DNA of 64,000 bases from Phycisphaerae bacterium (GCA_023150615.1 JAKLKO010000004.1:124001-188000); one strand, 5' to 3'. Counted from the stretch's first letter, positions 28,139 through 37,268 are shown. The notes: generated from the letters alone by a model not told the origin. Translations and numbers: made by a program.

Positions 28139-29032
28139 CTACGGGGCGTCGGCGTGGGCATCCATCCAATCGGCGATGGCACGGCGGAACGGCGCCGGGT
28201 CCGACTCGAACTCCAGCGTGTGCGACGCGTCCGGGAATTCAATGATGCGCGTCGGCGACCGGAGCGCGGCCGCGTAGGACTGCGTGCGGGTGTTGTCGAT
28301 GATCACGTCGCGGCCGGCGAGCAGGAACTGCGTCGGCGGCGCGGGATGCATCCGCGCGAACTGCGCCACGTAACGGTCCATGCGCCGCGAGGCAAGAAGG
28401 AACGCGGCCGTGACGTCGAACAGGCGGAGCGCGTCGCGCTGCAGCTCGGCGAGTCGCGCCGGGTTGCGCGTGAACATGGATGGATCGTTGAGCGGGATGG
28501 CGACCGGCCGCGTTGGTTCCGCGATCAGCGACCAGGCGATGCGGAACTTGTTCGCCAGCGGCAGGTCGAGGCGCGGAAACAACCCCGGTGCGACGAGCGT
28601 CATCGACGCGACGGCGTCCGGCGTCGTTGTCGCCAGCGCGACGGACCACTTGCCGCCCCAGCTCACGCCCACGAGGTGCACGCGCCGCGATCCGGCCCGG
28701 GCCCGCAACGCGTCGATCAGTTCGCGGCCGTCGGCGAGCAGCCGATCACACGATTCGGCGTGTCCGCGGTCGACGTCGTTCAATCCGCTGCCACGACGGT
28801 CCGGCATGAGCACGGCGTAGCCGCGCGCCGCCAGCTCGGTGCCGCCGTGTTCATACCATCCACCGTGCGACTGAATGCCGTGCAGGTAGAGCACCGCGCC
28901 GCGCCGATTTGGAGGCAGCCACCAACGGACGGCGGCCTCGTACCCGTCGGAATGGCGAATGCGTTCGATTGCGGGCGTCGGCACGGCGGCAGGGTAGGGC
29001 GCGTCGGGCGGCCGGTCAAAGCGGTGGGGCAT
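28139..29032 (-). CDS. Alpha/beta hydrolase (serine aminopeptidase S33 / lysophospholipase-like)
   Basis: This is a 297-residue protein. It shows the alpha/beta-hydrolase order: GAVLYLHGIQSHGGWYEHGG (oxyanion region), VLMPDRRGSGLND, nucleophile elbow GVSWGG, and the C-terminal FLLAGRDVIIDN (acid) and DASHTLEFES (histidine) segments. It most resembles monoacylglycerol-lipase or lysophospholipase-like enzymes; the substrate is not determined. There is no signal peptide, so it is cytoplasmic. The start overlaps the end of the upstream antiporter gene by 17 bp, indicating co-transcription and probable translational coupling. Confidence 0.85.
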   Translation of the reverse strand: MPHRFDRPPDAPYPAAVPTPAIERIRHSDGYEAAVRWWLPPNRRGAVLYLHGIQSHGGWYEHGGTELAARGYAVLMPDRRGSGLNDVDRGHAESCDRLLADGRELIDALRARAGSRRVHLVGVSWGGKWSVALATTTPDAVASMTLVAPGLFPRLDLPLANKFRIAWSLIAEPTRPVAIPLNDPSMFTRNPARLAELQRDALRLFDVTAAFLLASRRMDRYVAQFARMHPAPPTQFLLAGRDVIIDNTRTQSYAAALRSPTRIIEFPDASHTLEFESDPAPFRRAIADWMDAHADAP

Positions 29033-31016
29033 CGGTCGTCGGCACGATCGGAGGCGCGAGCCGGACCCGGGCCGCGTCGAGCTGCTTGTGCGTGCCGACA
29101 ATCACGAGCACGTCCCCGGGCTCGAGCACGAAGTCCGGGCTCGGATTGGTGGTCGGGTTTCCGTGCCGGACGACGGCGATGATCGTGACGCCGGTCGTCG
29201 CGCGGAGGTCGATGCCGCGGATGGATGCGCCGGCGACGGGGCTGTCGGAGGTGACGAGGAACGTCTGCGTGGCCATGGCCTCGAAGAGGTGCATGAACTC
29301 CGTCGTCGCGGAGCGCGTGACGGGCCGGCCGCGGAGCATGCCGTAGCGCCCGGCGCGGATCATGGTGATCTGGGCGTCGATCACGTTGTCGGGAATTCCG
29401 AACTCCTTGAGCACGTGAGCGAAGATCTCGATCGAGGTTTCGAACTCCTCGGGGATGACCTGGTTCGCACCAAGGCGGTACAGCGCATCCAGCTCGCTGA
29501 CGTAGCGCGTGCGGGCGAGGATGTAGAGGTCGGGCCGCGCGGCACGGGCCTGTGCGATGATGCGGCGGGTCGCGTTTGGGTCGTTGATCGTTACGACCAG
29601 CGCGCGGGCACGAAGAATCTCGGCCCGGTCCAGGATGGAGACGCGCGCCGCGTCTCCGACGACCACGCGCTCTCCGGCGTCGCGCGCCTGGCGGATGAGC
29701 TTCGGGTTGATCTCGATGACACGGTGTTCGATCCCCGTCGCACGGAGCACGCGCGCAAGGTTCTGGCCGTTGAGGCCATAGCCGACAATCACGACATGTC
29801 CGGGCAGCTCGTCGGACGCCCGCGACGGGCCGGGCGCGCCGCCGCGCTCCAGTCGGGTTCCGATGAAGTGGGCGATCGGTTCGGCGACCGGTACGAGCAG
29901 GGCGCCGATCAACATCGTTCCGACGCTGTACGCGATCAGCGCGGTCAGCAGGCCTTCGGAGATGAGGCCCAGCCGCGTGGCCTCGCGCGCAACGACGAAT
30001 CCGAATTCGCTCACGGTCGCCAGTCCGAGCCCGACGTGAATCGCCAGCCGGAGCGGCCAGCCGCAGAGACGCATCGATCCAGCCGTTACGGCGGACTTCA
30101 CGACGAGCGTGGCCACGACGGCGAGCGCGATCAGGGGCCCGTGCGCGCCGACAAATCGTGCGTCCACGAGCATGCCGAGCGACATGAAGAACAGGGCGTT
30201 GAAGGCATCGCGGAACGGCAGAATCTCGGCGACGAGCTGATGCCGGGCATCCGCTTCGGAGAGGAGCAGGCCCGCGAGGAACGAGCCGAGCGCCCAGGAC
30301 CATCCTCCGACGCCGGCAAGCCACGCGCCACCACAGGCCATCACGACCGCGAACAGCGCGAGCATTTCTCGGCCCCCGTAATTCTGGAGCGATCGCAGCA
30401 CGGCAGGCAGCGTGTATCGAAGCGCGACGGTCGCGGCGACCAGCGCGGCGACTGCCGCGCCCCCGCGCCAGGCCATCTGCTGCCAGTTGACCGACGCGGT
30501 CGCCGCGGCGACCGGAAGGGCCAGCATGACGAGCATCGACGCCATGTCGTGCATCAGGGTCAGACCGGTGCACGCCGCGCCTGCCGGCGAGTCGGTCTGG
30601 CCGCGGTCGCTCAGGTGCTTGAGGATGATGGCCGTGCTGCTGTTGGCGAGCGCAACGCCGATCAGAAACGCGACCAGCCAGGCGACATCGGCCTGTGTCG
30701 TTCCGGCGACGGCCACCATCGCGGCCAGAACGGTCACCTGAATCAATCCGGCCAGGATAAGCCGGGCGCCTGGGCGAAGCAGCGTTTCGAACGACAGCTC
30801 GAGACCGACGATGAACAGCAGCAAGACGAGTCCGACGTCCGCGAACGGTCCGACGGCCTCCTGTGGGATCAGGCCGAGCCCGTGCGGGCCGATCATCGCG
30901 CCGGCGGCGAGGAACCCGATGACCGTCGGCAGGCGAAAGACGCAAAAGAGCCATGCGACCGCGAGTGCGGCTCCAAAGAGGATGACGGTCTCGCGCAAGA
31001 GGCTCGGGTCGGTCAC
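29016..31016 (-). CDS. Kef-type cation:proton antiporter with TrkA-N and TrkA-C domains
   Basis: It has 666 residues. About residues 1-385 form the 12-helix CPA2 exchanger, starting LLRETVILFGAALAVAWLF. The sodium/proton-exchanger core has GVALANSSTAIILKHLSDRG and LFFMSLGMLVDA. A cytoplasmic RCK (TrkA-N) domain follows, with the nucleotide-binding glycine motif VVIVGYGLNGQNLARVL and EINPKLIRQA, and a TrkA-C domain ends the protein (IDLRATTGVTIIAVVRHGN). Kef systems move K+ against H+ and are gated by nucleotide or glutathione adducts binding the RCK domain. It is the middle gene of a radical SAM-antiporter-hydrolase operon. Confidence 0.94.
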   Translation of the reverse strand: MTDPSLLRETVILFGAALAVAWLFCVFRLPTVIGFLAAGAMIGPHGLGLIPQEAVGPFADVGLVLLLFIVGLELSFETLLRPGARLILAGLIQVTVLAAMVAVAGTTQADVAWLVAFLIGVALANSSTAIILKHLSDRGQTDSPAGAACTGLTLMHDMASMLVMLALPVAAATASVNWQQMAWRGGAAVAALVAATVALRYTLPAVLRSLQNYGGREMLALFAVVMACGGAWLAGVGGWSWALGSFLAGLLLSEADARHQLVAEILPFRDAFNALFFMSLGMLVDARFVGAHGPLIALAVVATLVVKSAVTAGSMRLCGWPLRLAIHVGLGLATVSEFGFVVAREATRLGLISEGLLTALIAYSVGTMLIGALLVPVAEPIAHFIGTRLERGGAPGPSRASDELPGHVVIVGYGLNGQNLARVLRATGIEHRVIEINPKLIRQARDAGERVVVGDAARVSILDRAEILRARALVVTINDPNATRRIIAQARAARPDLYILARTRYVSELDALYRLGANQVIPEEFETSIEIFAHVLKEFGIPDNVIDAQITMIRAGRYGMLRGRPVTRSATTEFMHLFEAMATQTFLVTSDSPVAGASIRGIDLRATTGVTIIAVVRHGNPTTNPSPDFVLEPGDVLVIVGTHKQLDAARVRLAPPIVPTTDAPPL

Positions 31017-31046
31017 GAATCGATCACTTGGAGCCGAGCGGGTCGC

Positions 31047-31925
31047 CTACGCGCCGGTCGCGTAGTACGTCTCGACGGCGACCGGGAGTCGTGCCCGCAC
31101 GACGTCGGCAATCGCGTCGAGTTCGCCGTCGGCCAGAGGCGTGGCGTACGGCTCCGGCGTCGGGCGCGCGATCGTGTACGTCTGAATCAGACTGAATCGT
31201 GCGCCGCGCGCCAAGAGGTCGGCGAGTCGATCGCAGTAGGCGACGATCTCCTCGTTCGGCGGCGGCCGGCCGTGCACGCGCATCCAGAGCGATTGGATGA
31301 TGACCGGCCGGGCCCGCGCGGCGTCGAGGATGTTGTCGAGGACGTGCTGAAGCGGGACGTTGGGGCGGTTGACGAGCCGGTAGTAATCCTCCGTCCCGGC
31401 GTCGAGCTTGGCCCAGATCTCGCCGTTGTTTCGATCGAGGATCTCCAGTCCCGCGCGGACCTTCGACTTGGTGAGGTAGCACGCATCGGTGATGAGCACG
31501 AGCTTCGCGTCGTGCAGACCGGCGCGGCGCCGCGCGTCGGCGGCGACCTGCACGGCCTCGTCGAATCGCGGACACGTCGTCGGCTCGCCGTCGCCGGAGA
31601 AGGCGATGTCCCTGACGGCGCGGCGATCGACCGGGACATGGTCAAGCGGCGGCACGGTGAACAATCGCCCGTCAGCCGCGGCGGCGAGGACCACATCGAG
31701 TTCGTCCCGCAGGCGATCTAAATCGACATCGCGGATCCGGGGTGGAGTTTTTCGATCGACCTCGCAGTAGATGCAATCGAAGTTGCAGGCCTTGTCCGGA
31801 TTCAGGTTGATGCCGATCGACAGACCGTGCGATCGGCGCGAGAGAACGGCGTAGACGTAAACATTGTCCCGCCAGCGGCGGTCGTGATTGGCGTAGGCGA
31901 CTTGTGCAAGCGGGCGATCAGTCAC
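31047..31925 (-). CDS. Radical SAM protein
   Basis: This 292-residue protein has the iron-sulphur motif CNFDCIYC near residue 49 (CxxxCxxC) and the glycine-rich SAM motif FSGDGEPTT. It belongs to the group of small radical SAM proteins of uncertain function that begin with a YVYAVLSRRSHGLSIGINL segment; no extra cluster-binding cysteines or RNA-modification domain are apparent. The predicted reaction is unknown. It is the first gene of the leftward three-gene operon and is divergent from the RNA candidate and ubiD. Confidence 0.88.
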   Translation of the reverse strand: MTDRPLAQVAYANHDRRWRDNVYVYAVLSRRSHGLSIGINLNPDKACNFDCIYCEVDRKTPPRIRDVDLDRLRDELDVVLAAAADGRLFTVPPLDHVPVDRRAVRDIAFSGDGEPTTCPRFDEAVQVAADARRRAGLHDAKLVLITDACYLTKSKVRAGLEILDRNNGEIWAKLDAGTEDYYRLVNRPNVPLQHVLDNILDAARARPVIIQSLWMRVHGRPPPNEEIVAYCDRLADLLARGARFSLIQTYTIARPTPEPYATPLADGELDAIADVVRARLPVAVETYYATGA

Positions 31926-32059
31926 GGGTCGGCGGCCTCGTGTTTTGTAACCTCATATCTGCGTGCGAATTATGGTATCGGGACACCTCAATCGCGACCA
32001 CGGCGAATCCGCAAGTTTTTCCGCATTGCGGGAATAGTTCGCGCGGACACGTGGTTTGC

Positions 32060-32193
32060 TAGGGCGGACACCGATCGCGGCCCGTCCTTACCGGGGGCCG
32101 CGTCCGAAATATTGCGGTCAATGGGTGATTGTCGGCTCGCCCACCCTTGGTCGCAATCCCATCCGGCTGGTCGGGCTGGATGGGTTTTTTTTT
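32060..32193 (+). ncRNA. Candidate structured RNA or leader upstream of ubiD
   Basis: Between the divergent radical SAM gene and ubiD the plus strand can fold into a chain of helices ending in a textbook terminator. Helix A: CGCGGCCC (32076-32083) with GGGCCGCG (32095-32102), extended by CGGA/TCCG. Helix B: ATTGCG (32111-32116) with CGCAAT (32152-32157), enclosing GGGTG (32123-32127) with CACCC (32142-32146). The terminator hairpin follows at 32158-32193. No open frame upstream of this terminator was recognised. It is either a free small RNA or a premature-termination leader of the ubiD cluster. No known family (SRP, 6S, tmRNA, RNase P, common riboswitches) was recognised, and no convincing promoter was seen. 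Confidence 0.5.
32158..32193 (+). terminator. Intrinsic terminator upstream of ubiD
   Basis: CCCATCC (32158-32164) pairs with GGATGGG (32178-32184), with further weak pairing in the 13-nt interior, followed by nine T residues (32185-32193). It lies about 125 nt before the ubiD start and has no gene upstream of it on its strand. Confidence 0.85.
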
Positions 32194-32316
32194 GCGCCCG
32201 CCCCAACCACTCAGGTACCGGACCTCCTTTTCAACGCGCCGCCTTCGATTCGGCAGCGACCGCCCCGGCGACTATCATGCGGCCCTTCGACGTGTCGCCG
32301 ATCAGGAGTCCCGGCG

Positions 32317-33897
32317 TTGCCGTATCCCGACTTGCAGACGTTCATCGCCGACCTGGAGCGTCGAGGCCAGCTTCGGCGCGTCCGGGCCGAGGTCGATCCG
32401 GACCTCGAGATCAGCGCGATCGCCGATCGCATGAGCAAGATGCCGTGTCCGGAGGGCGCGTCCGGTGCGCCGCCGACCGACCCGGTGCACGGCGCGAAGG
32501 GGGGCTTGGGGCTGCTGTTCGAGCGCGTTCGCGGCTCGTCGATCCCGGTGGCGATCAACGTGTACGGCAGCTATGCGCGCGTGCGGCTCGCGCTGGGCTG
32601 CGAGAGCTTCGAGGCGCTGGCCGAGCGTGTGCAGAAGCTGATCAAGCCCGAGCCGCCGCCGACGCTGATGGGCAAGCTGAAGATGCTGCCGGAGCTGGCG
32701 AAGATCGCGAGCTATCCGCCGAAGGTGGTGCGAAGCGGCCTGTGCCAGCAGGTCGTGCGAACCGACGACGCGGACTTGCGGTCGCTGCCGATCATCAAGT
32801 GCTGGCCGTACGACGGCGGCGATGATGGCGAGGTCATCGTCGGTCGTGCGGCACGGGACCGATCGTCGCCGAACGACGCCGCGACAGGTTTGAGCGCGGG
32901 ACGCTACATCACCTTCGCGGGGATCTACACGCAGCCGCCGGGCGGCGGCGAGCGCAACGTCGGCATGTATCGAATCCAGGCGACGGGGACGAAGTCGGCG
33001 ATCTTTCACTGTCACGTGCATCACGACGGGGCGCGGCATCACCGGCTGTACGCGGCCCGGGGCGAACCGATGCCCGTGGCGATCGTCCTCGGTGGCGAGA
33101 GCGTGCTGCCGTACGCAGCGACGTGTCCGCTGCCGCCGAACGTCAGCGAATTGCTGTTCGCCGGATTCCTGAACGGAAGCGGCATCGAACTCGTGCCGTG
33201 CAAGACCATTCCGCTGGACGTGCCCGCCAACGCCGAGATCGTGATCGAGGGTTGGGTTTCGCCGGACGAGCGGGAGCGCGAAGGACCGTTCGGCGACCAC
33301 ACCGGCTTCTACAGTCTCGCCGAGCCGTTCCACACGTTGCGCGTGACGGCCGTGACGCACCGGCGCGATCCGGTCTATCCGACGACGATTGTCGGCAAGC
33401 CGCCGATGGAGGACTACTACCTCGGCAAGGCGACCGAGCGGATCTTCCTGCCGCTGCTCCAGATGCTGATCCCGGACCTCATCGACTACCACCTGCCGAT
33501 CTTTGGGGCGTTCCACAACTTCGCGTTCGTGAAGATTCGCAAGCAGTACCCGTACCAGGCCCGAAAGGTGATGAGCAGCATCTGGGGCGCGGGGCAGATG
33601 ATGTTCACGAAGTTTATCGTGGTGGTCGACGAGGACGTGAACGTCCACGATGAGCAGGACGTGCTGTTTCACGTCGGGGCGAACGTCGATCCGCGGCGCG
33701 ACACAGTGATCGTCGACGGGCCTCTGGACATCCTGGACCACGCCGCGCCGTACGAGGGCGCCGGCAGCAAGATGGGGATCGACGCGACGCGGAAGATACC
33801 GGGCGAGGGTGTGGTCCGCGCCTGGCCGCGGGAGCTGGAGATGAGTCCGCAGGTCGCGGAGCGCGTGGCAAGGCGCTGGAGCGAGCTGGGGCTCTGA
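32317..33897 (+). CDS. ubiD: UbiD-family prenylated-FMN decarboxylase
   Basis: This 526-residue enzyme removes the carboxyl group from a prenylated aromatic intermediate of quinone synthesis, using the prenylated FMN made by UbiX. Family motifs are present: GQLRRVRAEVDPDLEISAIA at the N-terminus, LPIIKCWPYDGG, RNVGMYRIQATG, EGPFGDHTGFYS (catalytic E-D region) and KPPMEDYYLGKATER. The start is taken as TTG because AGGAG (32304-32308) stands 8 nt before it and the protein then starts with YPDLQTFIADLERRG, as in homologues; the longer upstream frame crosses the RNA/terminator region. Clustering with ubiE and ubiX supports a role in menaquinone or ubiquinone synthesis. Confidence 0.94.
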   Translation: MPYPDLQTFIADLERRGQLRRVRAEVDPDLEISAIADRMSKMPCPEGASGAPPTDPVHGAKGGLGLLFERVRGSSIPVAINVYGSYARVRLALGCESFEALAERVQKLIKPEPPPTLMGKLKMLPELAKIASYPPKVVRSGLCQQVVRTDDADLRSLPIIKCWPYDGGDDGEVIVGRAARDRSSPNDAATGLSAGRYITFAGIYTQPPGGGERNVGMYRIQATGTKSAIFHCHVHHDGARHHRLYAARGEPMPVAIVLGGESVLPYAATCPLPPNVSELLFAGFLNGSGIELVPCKTIPLDVPANAEIVIEGWVSPDEREREGPFGDHTGFYSLAEPFHTLRVTAVTHRRDPVYPTTIVGKPPMEDYYLGKATERIFLPLLQMLIPDLIDYHLPIFGAFHNFAFVKIRKQYPYQARKVMSSIWGAGQMMFTKFIVVVDEDVNVHDEQDVLFHVGANVDPRRDTVIVDGPLDILDHAAPYEGAGSKMGIDATRKIPGEGVVRAWPRELEMSPQVAERVARRWSELGL

Positions 33898-33970
33898 TTC
33901 AGAGTGATGCGCCGGTTCGTCAGCGCGTCGCGTGCTCCCGCCCGGATCATGCGAGTCGGCCGGACGAATC

Positions 33971-34720
33971 ATGAATGACAAGCCGCCATCGCCTCCGGCC
34001 TGGGATGAAGCATCACTGAAAGACCCGCACGCGCGGGACGACAAGGCGGAGCGCGTCCGGGGCATGTTTGACGCAATCGCGCCGACGTACGAACGCGTGA
34101 ATACCGTGGCTTCCGCCGGCCGGGATGCGTATTGGCGCCGCCGCGCAGTCGAGCTTGCGGACGTGCGACCAGACGACATCGTGCTGGATGTCGCGTGCGG
34201 AACCGGTGACTTCGCGCGGGCCTTTCAGGCCGGCGGCGCGCGGCGCGTGGTCGGCGCGGACTTCGCGATGCGCATGCTGGCGATGGCCGTCGACCGCTCG
34301 CGGCCGGGCATGGACTGGTGCCGGGCCGATGCGCTTCGGTTGCCCTTCGCGGACAGGTCATTCTCGATCGCGAGCTGCGCGTTCGGCGTGCGGAACTTCC
34401 AGGACCTGGCGCGCGGGCTGTCCGAGATGCACCGGGTGTTGCGGCCCGGCGGTCGGATCGTCATCGTCGAATTCTCCATGCCGCCGCGCGGGCTTCGAAC
34501 GCTCTACCGACTCTATTTCGAGCGCATCCTGCCGCGGATCGGGACGCTCCTCAGCGGAGACCGCAGCGGCGCCTATCGCTACCTGCCGCGCTCCGTCGCG
34601 ACGTTCGCCGACGAGGCGGAGATGATCCGGACGCTGCGGCGGATCGGGTTCGAGTCGGTCCGCGGCGTTCGCTTGACGCTCGGAATCGCCGTGGTGTATC
34701 TCGGCGTCCGACCGGGCTAA
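33971..34720 (+). CDS. ubiE: UbiE/MenG-type quinone C-methyltransferase
   Basis: It has 249 residues. It methylates demethylmenaquinone (or the ubiquinone precursor) with SAM. The SAM-binding motif I is VLDVACGTGDFA, and the family signature CAFGVRNFQDLARGLSEMHR follows, with VLRPGGRIVIVEFSMP and the C-terminal GIAVVYLG. The N-terminal region before residue 30 is variable. The ATG at 33971 is used. It sits 73 bp after ubiD, and the next gene begins 9 bp after its stop, so ubiD-ubiE-(TPR protein)-ubiX is one transcript. In futalosine-pathway bacteria the same three activities act late, so menaquinone is the more likely product. Confidence 0.93.
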   Translation: MNDKPPSPPAWDEASLKDPHARDDKAERVRGMFDAIAPTYERVNTVASAGRDAYWRRRAVELADVRPDDIVLDVACGTGDFARAFQAGGARRVVGADFAMRMLAMAVDRSRPGMDWCRADALRLPFADRSFSIASCAFGVRNFQDLARGLSEMHRVLRPGGRIVIVEFSMPPRGLRTLYRLYFERILPRIGTLLSGDRSGAYRYLPRSVATFADEAEMIRTLRRIGFESVRGVRLTLGIAVVYLGVRPG

Positions 34721-34729
34721 ACTCCCGGC

Positions 34730-36589
34730 GTGGCCCGCAAGCTCGATACCTACCGCAAGACGCCGCGGGACGAGCCGTACCTGGACGTGTGGTCGCGGAC
34801 GGCGCCGCGGTATCGCCGCCGGTCGATCGTGCTGCTGATCGTCACGGCGCTGCTGTTCGCGGGGCTCTGCTGCTTCGCGTACTGGCTGAGGACGGGGGAG
34901 ATGTTCCCCGGGCCGGCGAACGAGTACTTCGGCCTCATCTGGAAGTCGATCAACCCCGTCGGGAGCGACCAGATCACGCTCGTGGATTTTCTGCTCTTTC
35001 CCATCAGCGTCGAGCAGGTGCCGGTCCAGATGGTCATCATGGGGCTGCTGCTGGCGTCGCTGGCAACGATCCCTATCCTCGTGGGGATTCTCTACCGCCT
35101 TCCTTCGGCCGTCGCCTTTGTCCTGATGATCGCGGTGCTGGCGGCCATGCCGTGGTTCGCCGCGACGATCCTGCTGGGCTGCGTGATCGCGGCGCACCCG
35201 GCGTTCCGCATGCACTTTCGCTATGCCAACGCCGTACTGGGGCTGGTCCCCATTGTGATCTACTACGTCATGGCGACTCGCGAGCCCGAGGCGACGTACT
35301 CGGCCGCGACGCCGTACGGCTTCAAGCTTTACGCGCCGTGGGTGCTCGCGGTGCTGTTTTCGTGCGTCATTGCGGCGCTGGTGTTGCTGATCGCGCGGGC
35401 CATCAACTACCGGCCGGGCGGGATCGCTCCGGTCCTGGCGATCACCTTCGCGGTGCCGGTGATCCTGTTCCACGCGGAAGTCGGGCGGGACGAGCTGGCC
35501 TATCGGCTGATCGAGCGCGAGTTTGGTCCGAACAGCGAGCGCGCGTTCGTCACGGTCAATCTGCGCGAGACCGAGACGGAGCAGGCCGAGCGGGCGTGGA
35601 AGCGTGCGCGTTCCGTCATGTTCGACACGATTTTCGTCGATCGGAAGCGCCGTCGGGCCCAGGTGGCGCGGCAGGACCTCGCGGAGGATCGGCTCCGCGC
35701 GGTCGAGGCGTGCGACGAGTTCATGACGCGCTTCCGGGATTCGGAGTACGTTCCGTGCGTGCTCTACCTCAAGGGACTGGCGCTCGACCGGCGCATGAGC
35801 GAGGTCGCGCTCGAATCGAACGACCGTATCGAATACCACGCCCTCGTGCCGAGCGTCGCCGCAACCTCGGTCTGGGAGACGCTGGCGATCCGTTATCCCC
35901 AGAGCGAGCCGGCGGCCGTGGCGCTCAACCGGCTCGCGACGCTCGACCTGCGCGACGGGCGGATCGACCGCGCCGCGCAGCGACTGGACCTGCTGATGGA
36001 GCACTTCGCGACGTTGCCCGCCGGCGCGCGATCGCCGAGCGCACGCGATCGGCACAGCCTATTCGCGAAGATGCCGCCGGCGGCGACGCTCGGCATCGAC
36101 GTGGCGGCCGAGGTCCTGCGGGCGCGGCGGCTGCGCGAGATGATCGCGCAGTGCCACGACGAACCGCCGAGTCCGTTCAGCCCGTTCGCGCCCGATCTGG
36201 GCCTGATCGACGGACCGCCGACGCACCCGCTCGCCGCGTTCGTCTCGCTCGATCCGACGGCGGAGGACTACGGCGTCAACCTGAGCAAGCTATTGATCGC
36301 CTATCCGGCATCGCGGATCGGACCGTTCGTCGCGGCGCAGCTCGCCGCGCTCGAACCATCGCCGCATCGACGCATCGAGCAACTAACGCGGGCCGAAACG
36401 CGATACCGCGGGATGCCGGGCTGTGCCGAGGTGATGCTGCACCACGCCGAGTCGCTCAAGGAGGTCGCGCGCTTCGCCGACGCCGCCAGGGTCTTCACGC
36501 GGCTGCTCGAGGAGTATCCCGAATCGTGCTGGGCCGCCGAGGCGCGTCGCCGCCAGATGGCCCTGACGATGCTCCTGCTGCCGAGTTGA
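34730..36589 (+). CDS. Polytopic membrane protein with C-terminal TPR-like repeats
   Basis: This 619-residue protein is not recognised. Residues 30-260 hold about six to seven hydrophobic helices (for example IVLLIVTALLFAGLCCFAYW). The C-terminal 330 residues are helical and arginine-rich, with tetratricopeptide-like spacing (AERAWKRARSVMF, YVPCVLYLKGLALDRRM, YPQSEPAAVALNRLATLDL, RFADAARVFTRLLEEYPES). The reading begins with GTG at 34730, 9 bp after ubiE. Its place between quinone-synthesis genes may point to a role near the respiratory chain or may only be shared transcription. No catalytic motif was seen. Confidence 0.7.
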   Translation: MARKLDTYRKTPRDEPYLDVWSRTAPRYRRRSIVLLIVTALLFAGLCCFAYWLRTGEMFPGPANEYFGLIWKSINPVGSDQITLVDFLLFPISVEQVPVQMVIMGLLLASLATIPILVGILYRLPSAVAFVLMIAVLAAMPWFAATILLGCVIAAHPAFRMHFRYANAVLGLVPIVIYYVMATREPEATYSAATPYGFKLYAPWVLAVLFSCVIAALVLLIARAINYRPGGIAPVLAITFAVPVILFHAEVGRDELAYRLIEREFGPNSERAFVTVNLRETETEQAERAWKRARSVMFDTIFVDRKRRRAQVARQDLAEDRLRAVEACDEFMTRFRDSEYVPCVLYLKGLALDRRMSEVALESNDRIEYHALVPSVAATSVWETLAIRYPQSEPAAVALNRLATLDLRDGRIDRAAQRLDLLMEHFATLPAGARSPSARDRHSLFAKMPPAATLGIDVAAEVLRARRLREMIAQCHDEPPSPFSPFAPDLGLIDGPPTHPLAAFVSLDPTAEDYGVNLSKLLIAYPASRIGPFVAAQLAALEPSPHRRIEQLTRAETRYRGMPGCAEVMLHHAESLKEVARFADAARVFTRLLEEYPESCWAAEARRRQMALTMLLLPS

Positions 36590-36623
36590 GACGCACTCTG
36601 CTGCGGCGGATAGAATGGAGAGC

Positions 36624-37268
36624 ATGTCCGACCGGCCGCAAATCGTCGTGGGAATCACGGGCGCAAGCGGCGCCGCGTACGCGACACGCCTGGTCGAGTG
36701 CCTCGCCGCCGCGGACGTCGACACGCACGTCATCATCTCACCGCACGGCCGGCAGCTCCTGTGGGACGAGTTACGTCTGAAGGACCCGTCGCCGCAGGTG
36801 CTCGCACCGAAGCGGCCGGAACGGGTCCATCTCTACCCGCACCAGGACGTTGGCTGCCGGCTCGCCTCGGGGTCGTTTCAGACTGCCGGAATGGTCGTTT
36901 GTCCGTGCAGCAGCAACACGCTGGCCGAGATCGCCGGCGGCATGGCCTCGAACCTGATCACGCGTGCGGCGCACGTACACCTCAAGGAGTCCCGGCGGCT
37001 GATCGTCGCTCCGCGCGAGATGCCGGTGTCGCGGATCGAGCTGGAGAACCAACTGCGGCTGTCGACCGCCGGCGCGATCATCTGTCCGGCGTCTCCGGGT
37101 TTCTACATGCTGCCGAAGCGCGTCGGCGACCTCGTCGATTTCGTCGTCGGAAAGCTGCTCGACCTGCTGTCCGTGCCGCACCGGCTTAATACACGCTGGG
37201 CCGAGTCGCCGGCCGCTCCGCCGGATGGATCGGTCGGTGTAGCGATGGAGGATTCCTCGCGCGCCTGA
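36624..37268 (+). CDS. ubiX: UbiX-family flavin prenyltransferase
   Basis: It links dimethylallyl phosphate to FMN to make the cofactor that UbiD enzymes need. The 214 residues show the flavoprotein signature IVVGITGASGAAYATRLVE, then VCPCSSNTLAEIAGGMASNL, LKESRRLIVAPREMPVSRIE and the C-terminal GAIICPASPGFYMLPKRV. An ATG at 36615 would add three residues; GGAG between the two ATGs favours the second. A -10-like TAGAAT (36611-36616) overlaps the first ATG, with TTGAGA 19 bp upstream, so a second, internal promoter is possible. Presence of UbiX and UbiD together, with UbiE, supports a complete decarboxylation step. Confidence 0.95.
   Translation: MSDRPQIVVGITGASGAAYATRLVECLAAADVDTHVIISPHGRQLLWDELRLKDPSPQVLAPKRPERVHLYPHQDVGCRLASGSFQTAGMVVCPCSSNTLAEIAGGMASNLITRAAHVHLKESRRLIVAPREMPVSRIELENQLRLSTAGAIICPASPGFYMLPKRVGDLVDFVVGKLLDLLSVPHRLNTRWAESPAAPPDGSVGVAMEDSSRA

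Noticed and set aside
29088-31721. Plus-strand open frame of about 880 codons opposite the antiporter and radical SAM genes
   Set aside because: Shadow of clear minus-strand genes; composition is arginine- and aspartate-rich and shows no motif.
32056-32316. Longer ubiD frame that would start at 32056
   Set aside because: The extra 87 codons cross the terminator and poly-T run and resemble no UbiD N-terminus; the TTG at 32317 has a Shine-Dalgarno sequence.
34318-36780. Plus-strand open frame of about 820 codons overlapping ubiE, the TPR membrane protein and ubiX in another frame
   Set aside because: It lies in the wrong frame relative to three recognised proteins and has the arginine/alanine-rich composition of an overlap artefact.
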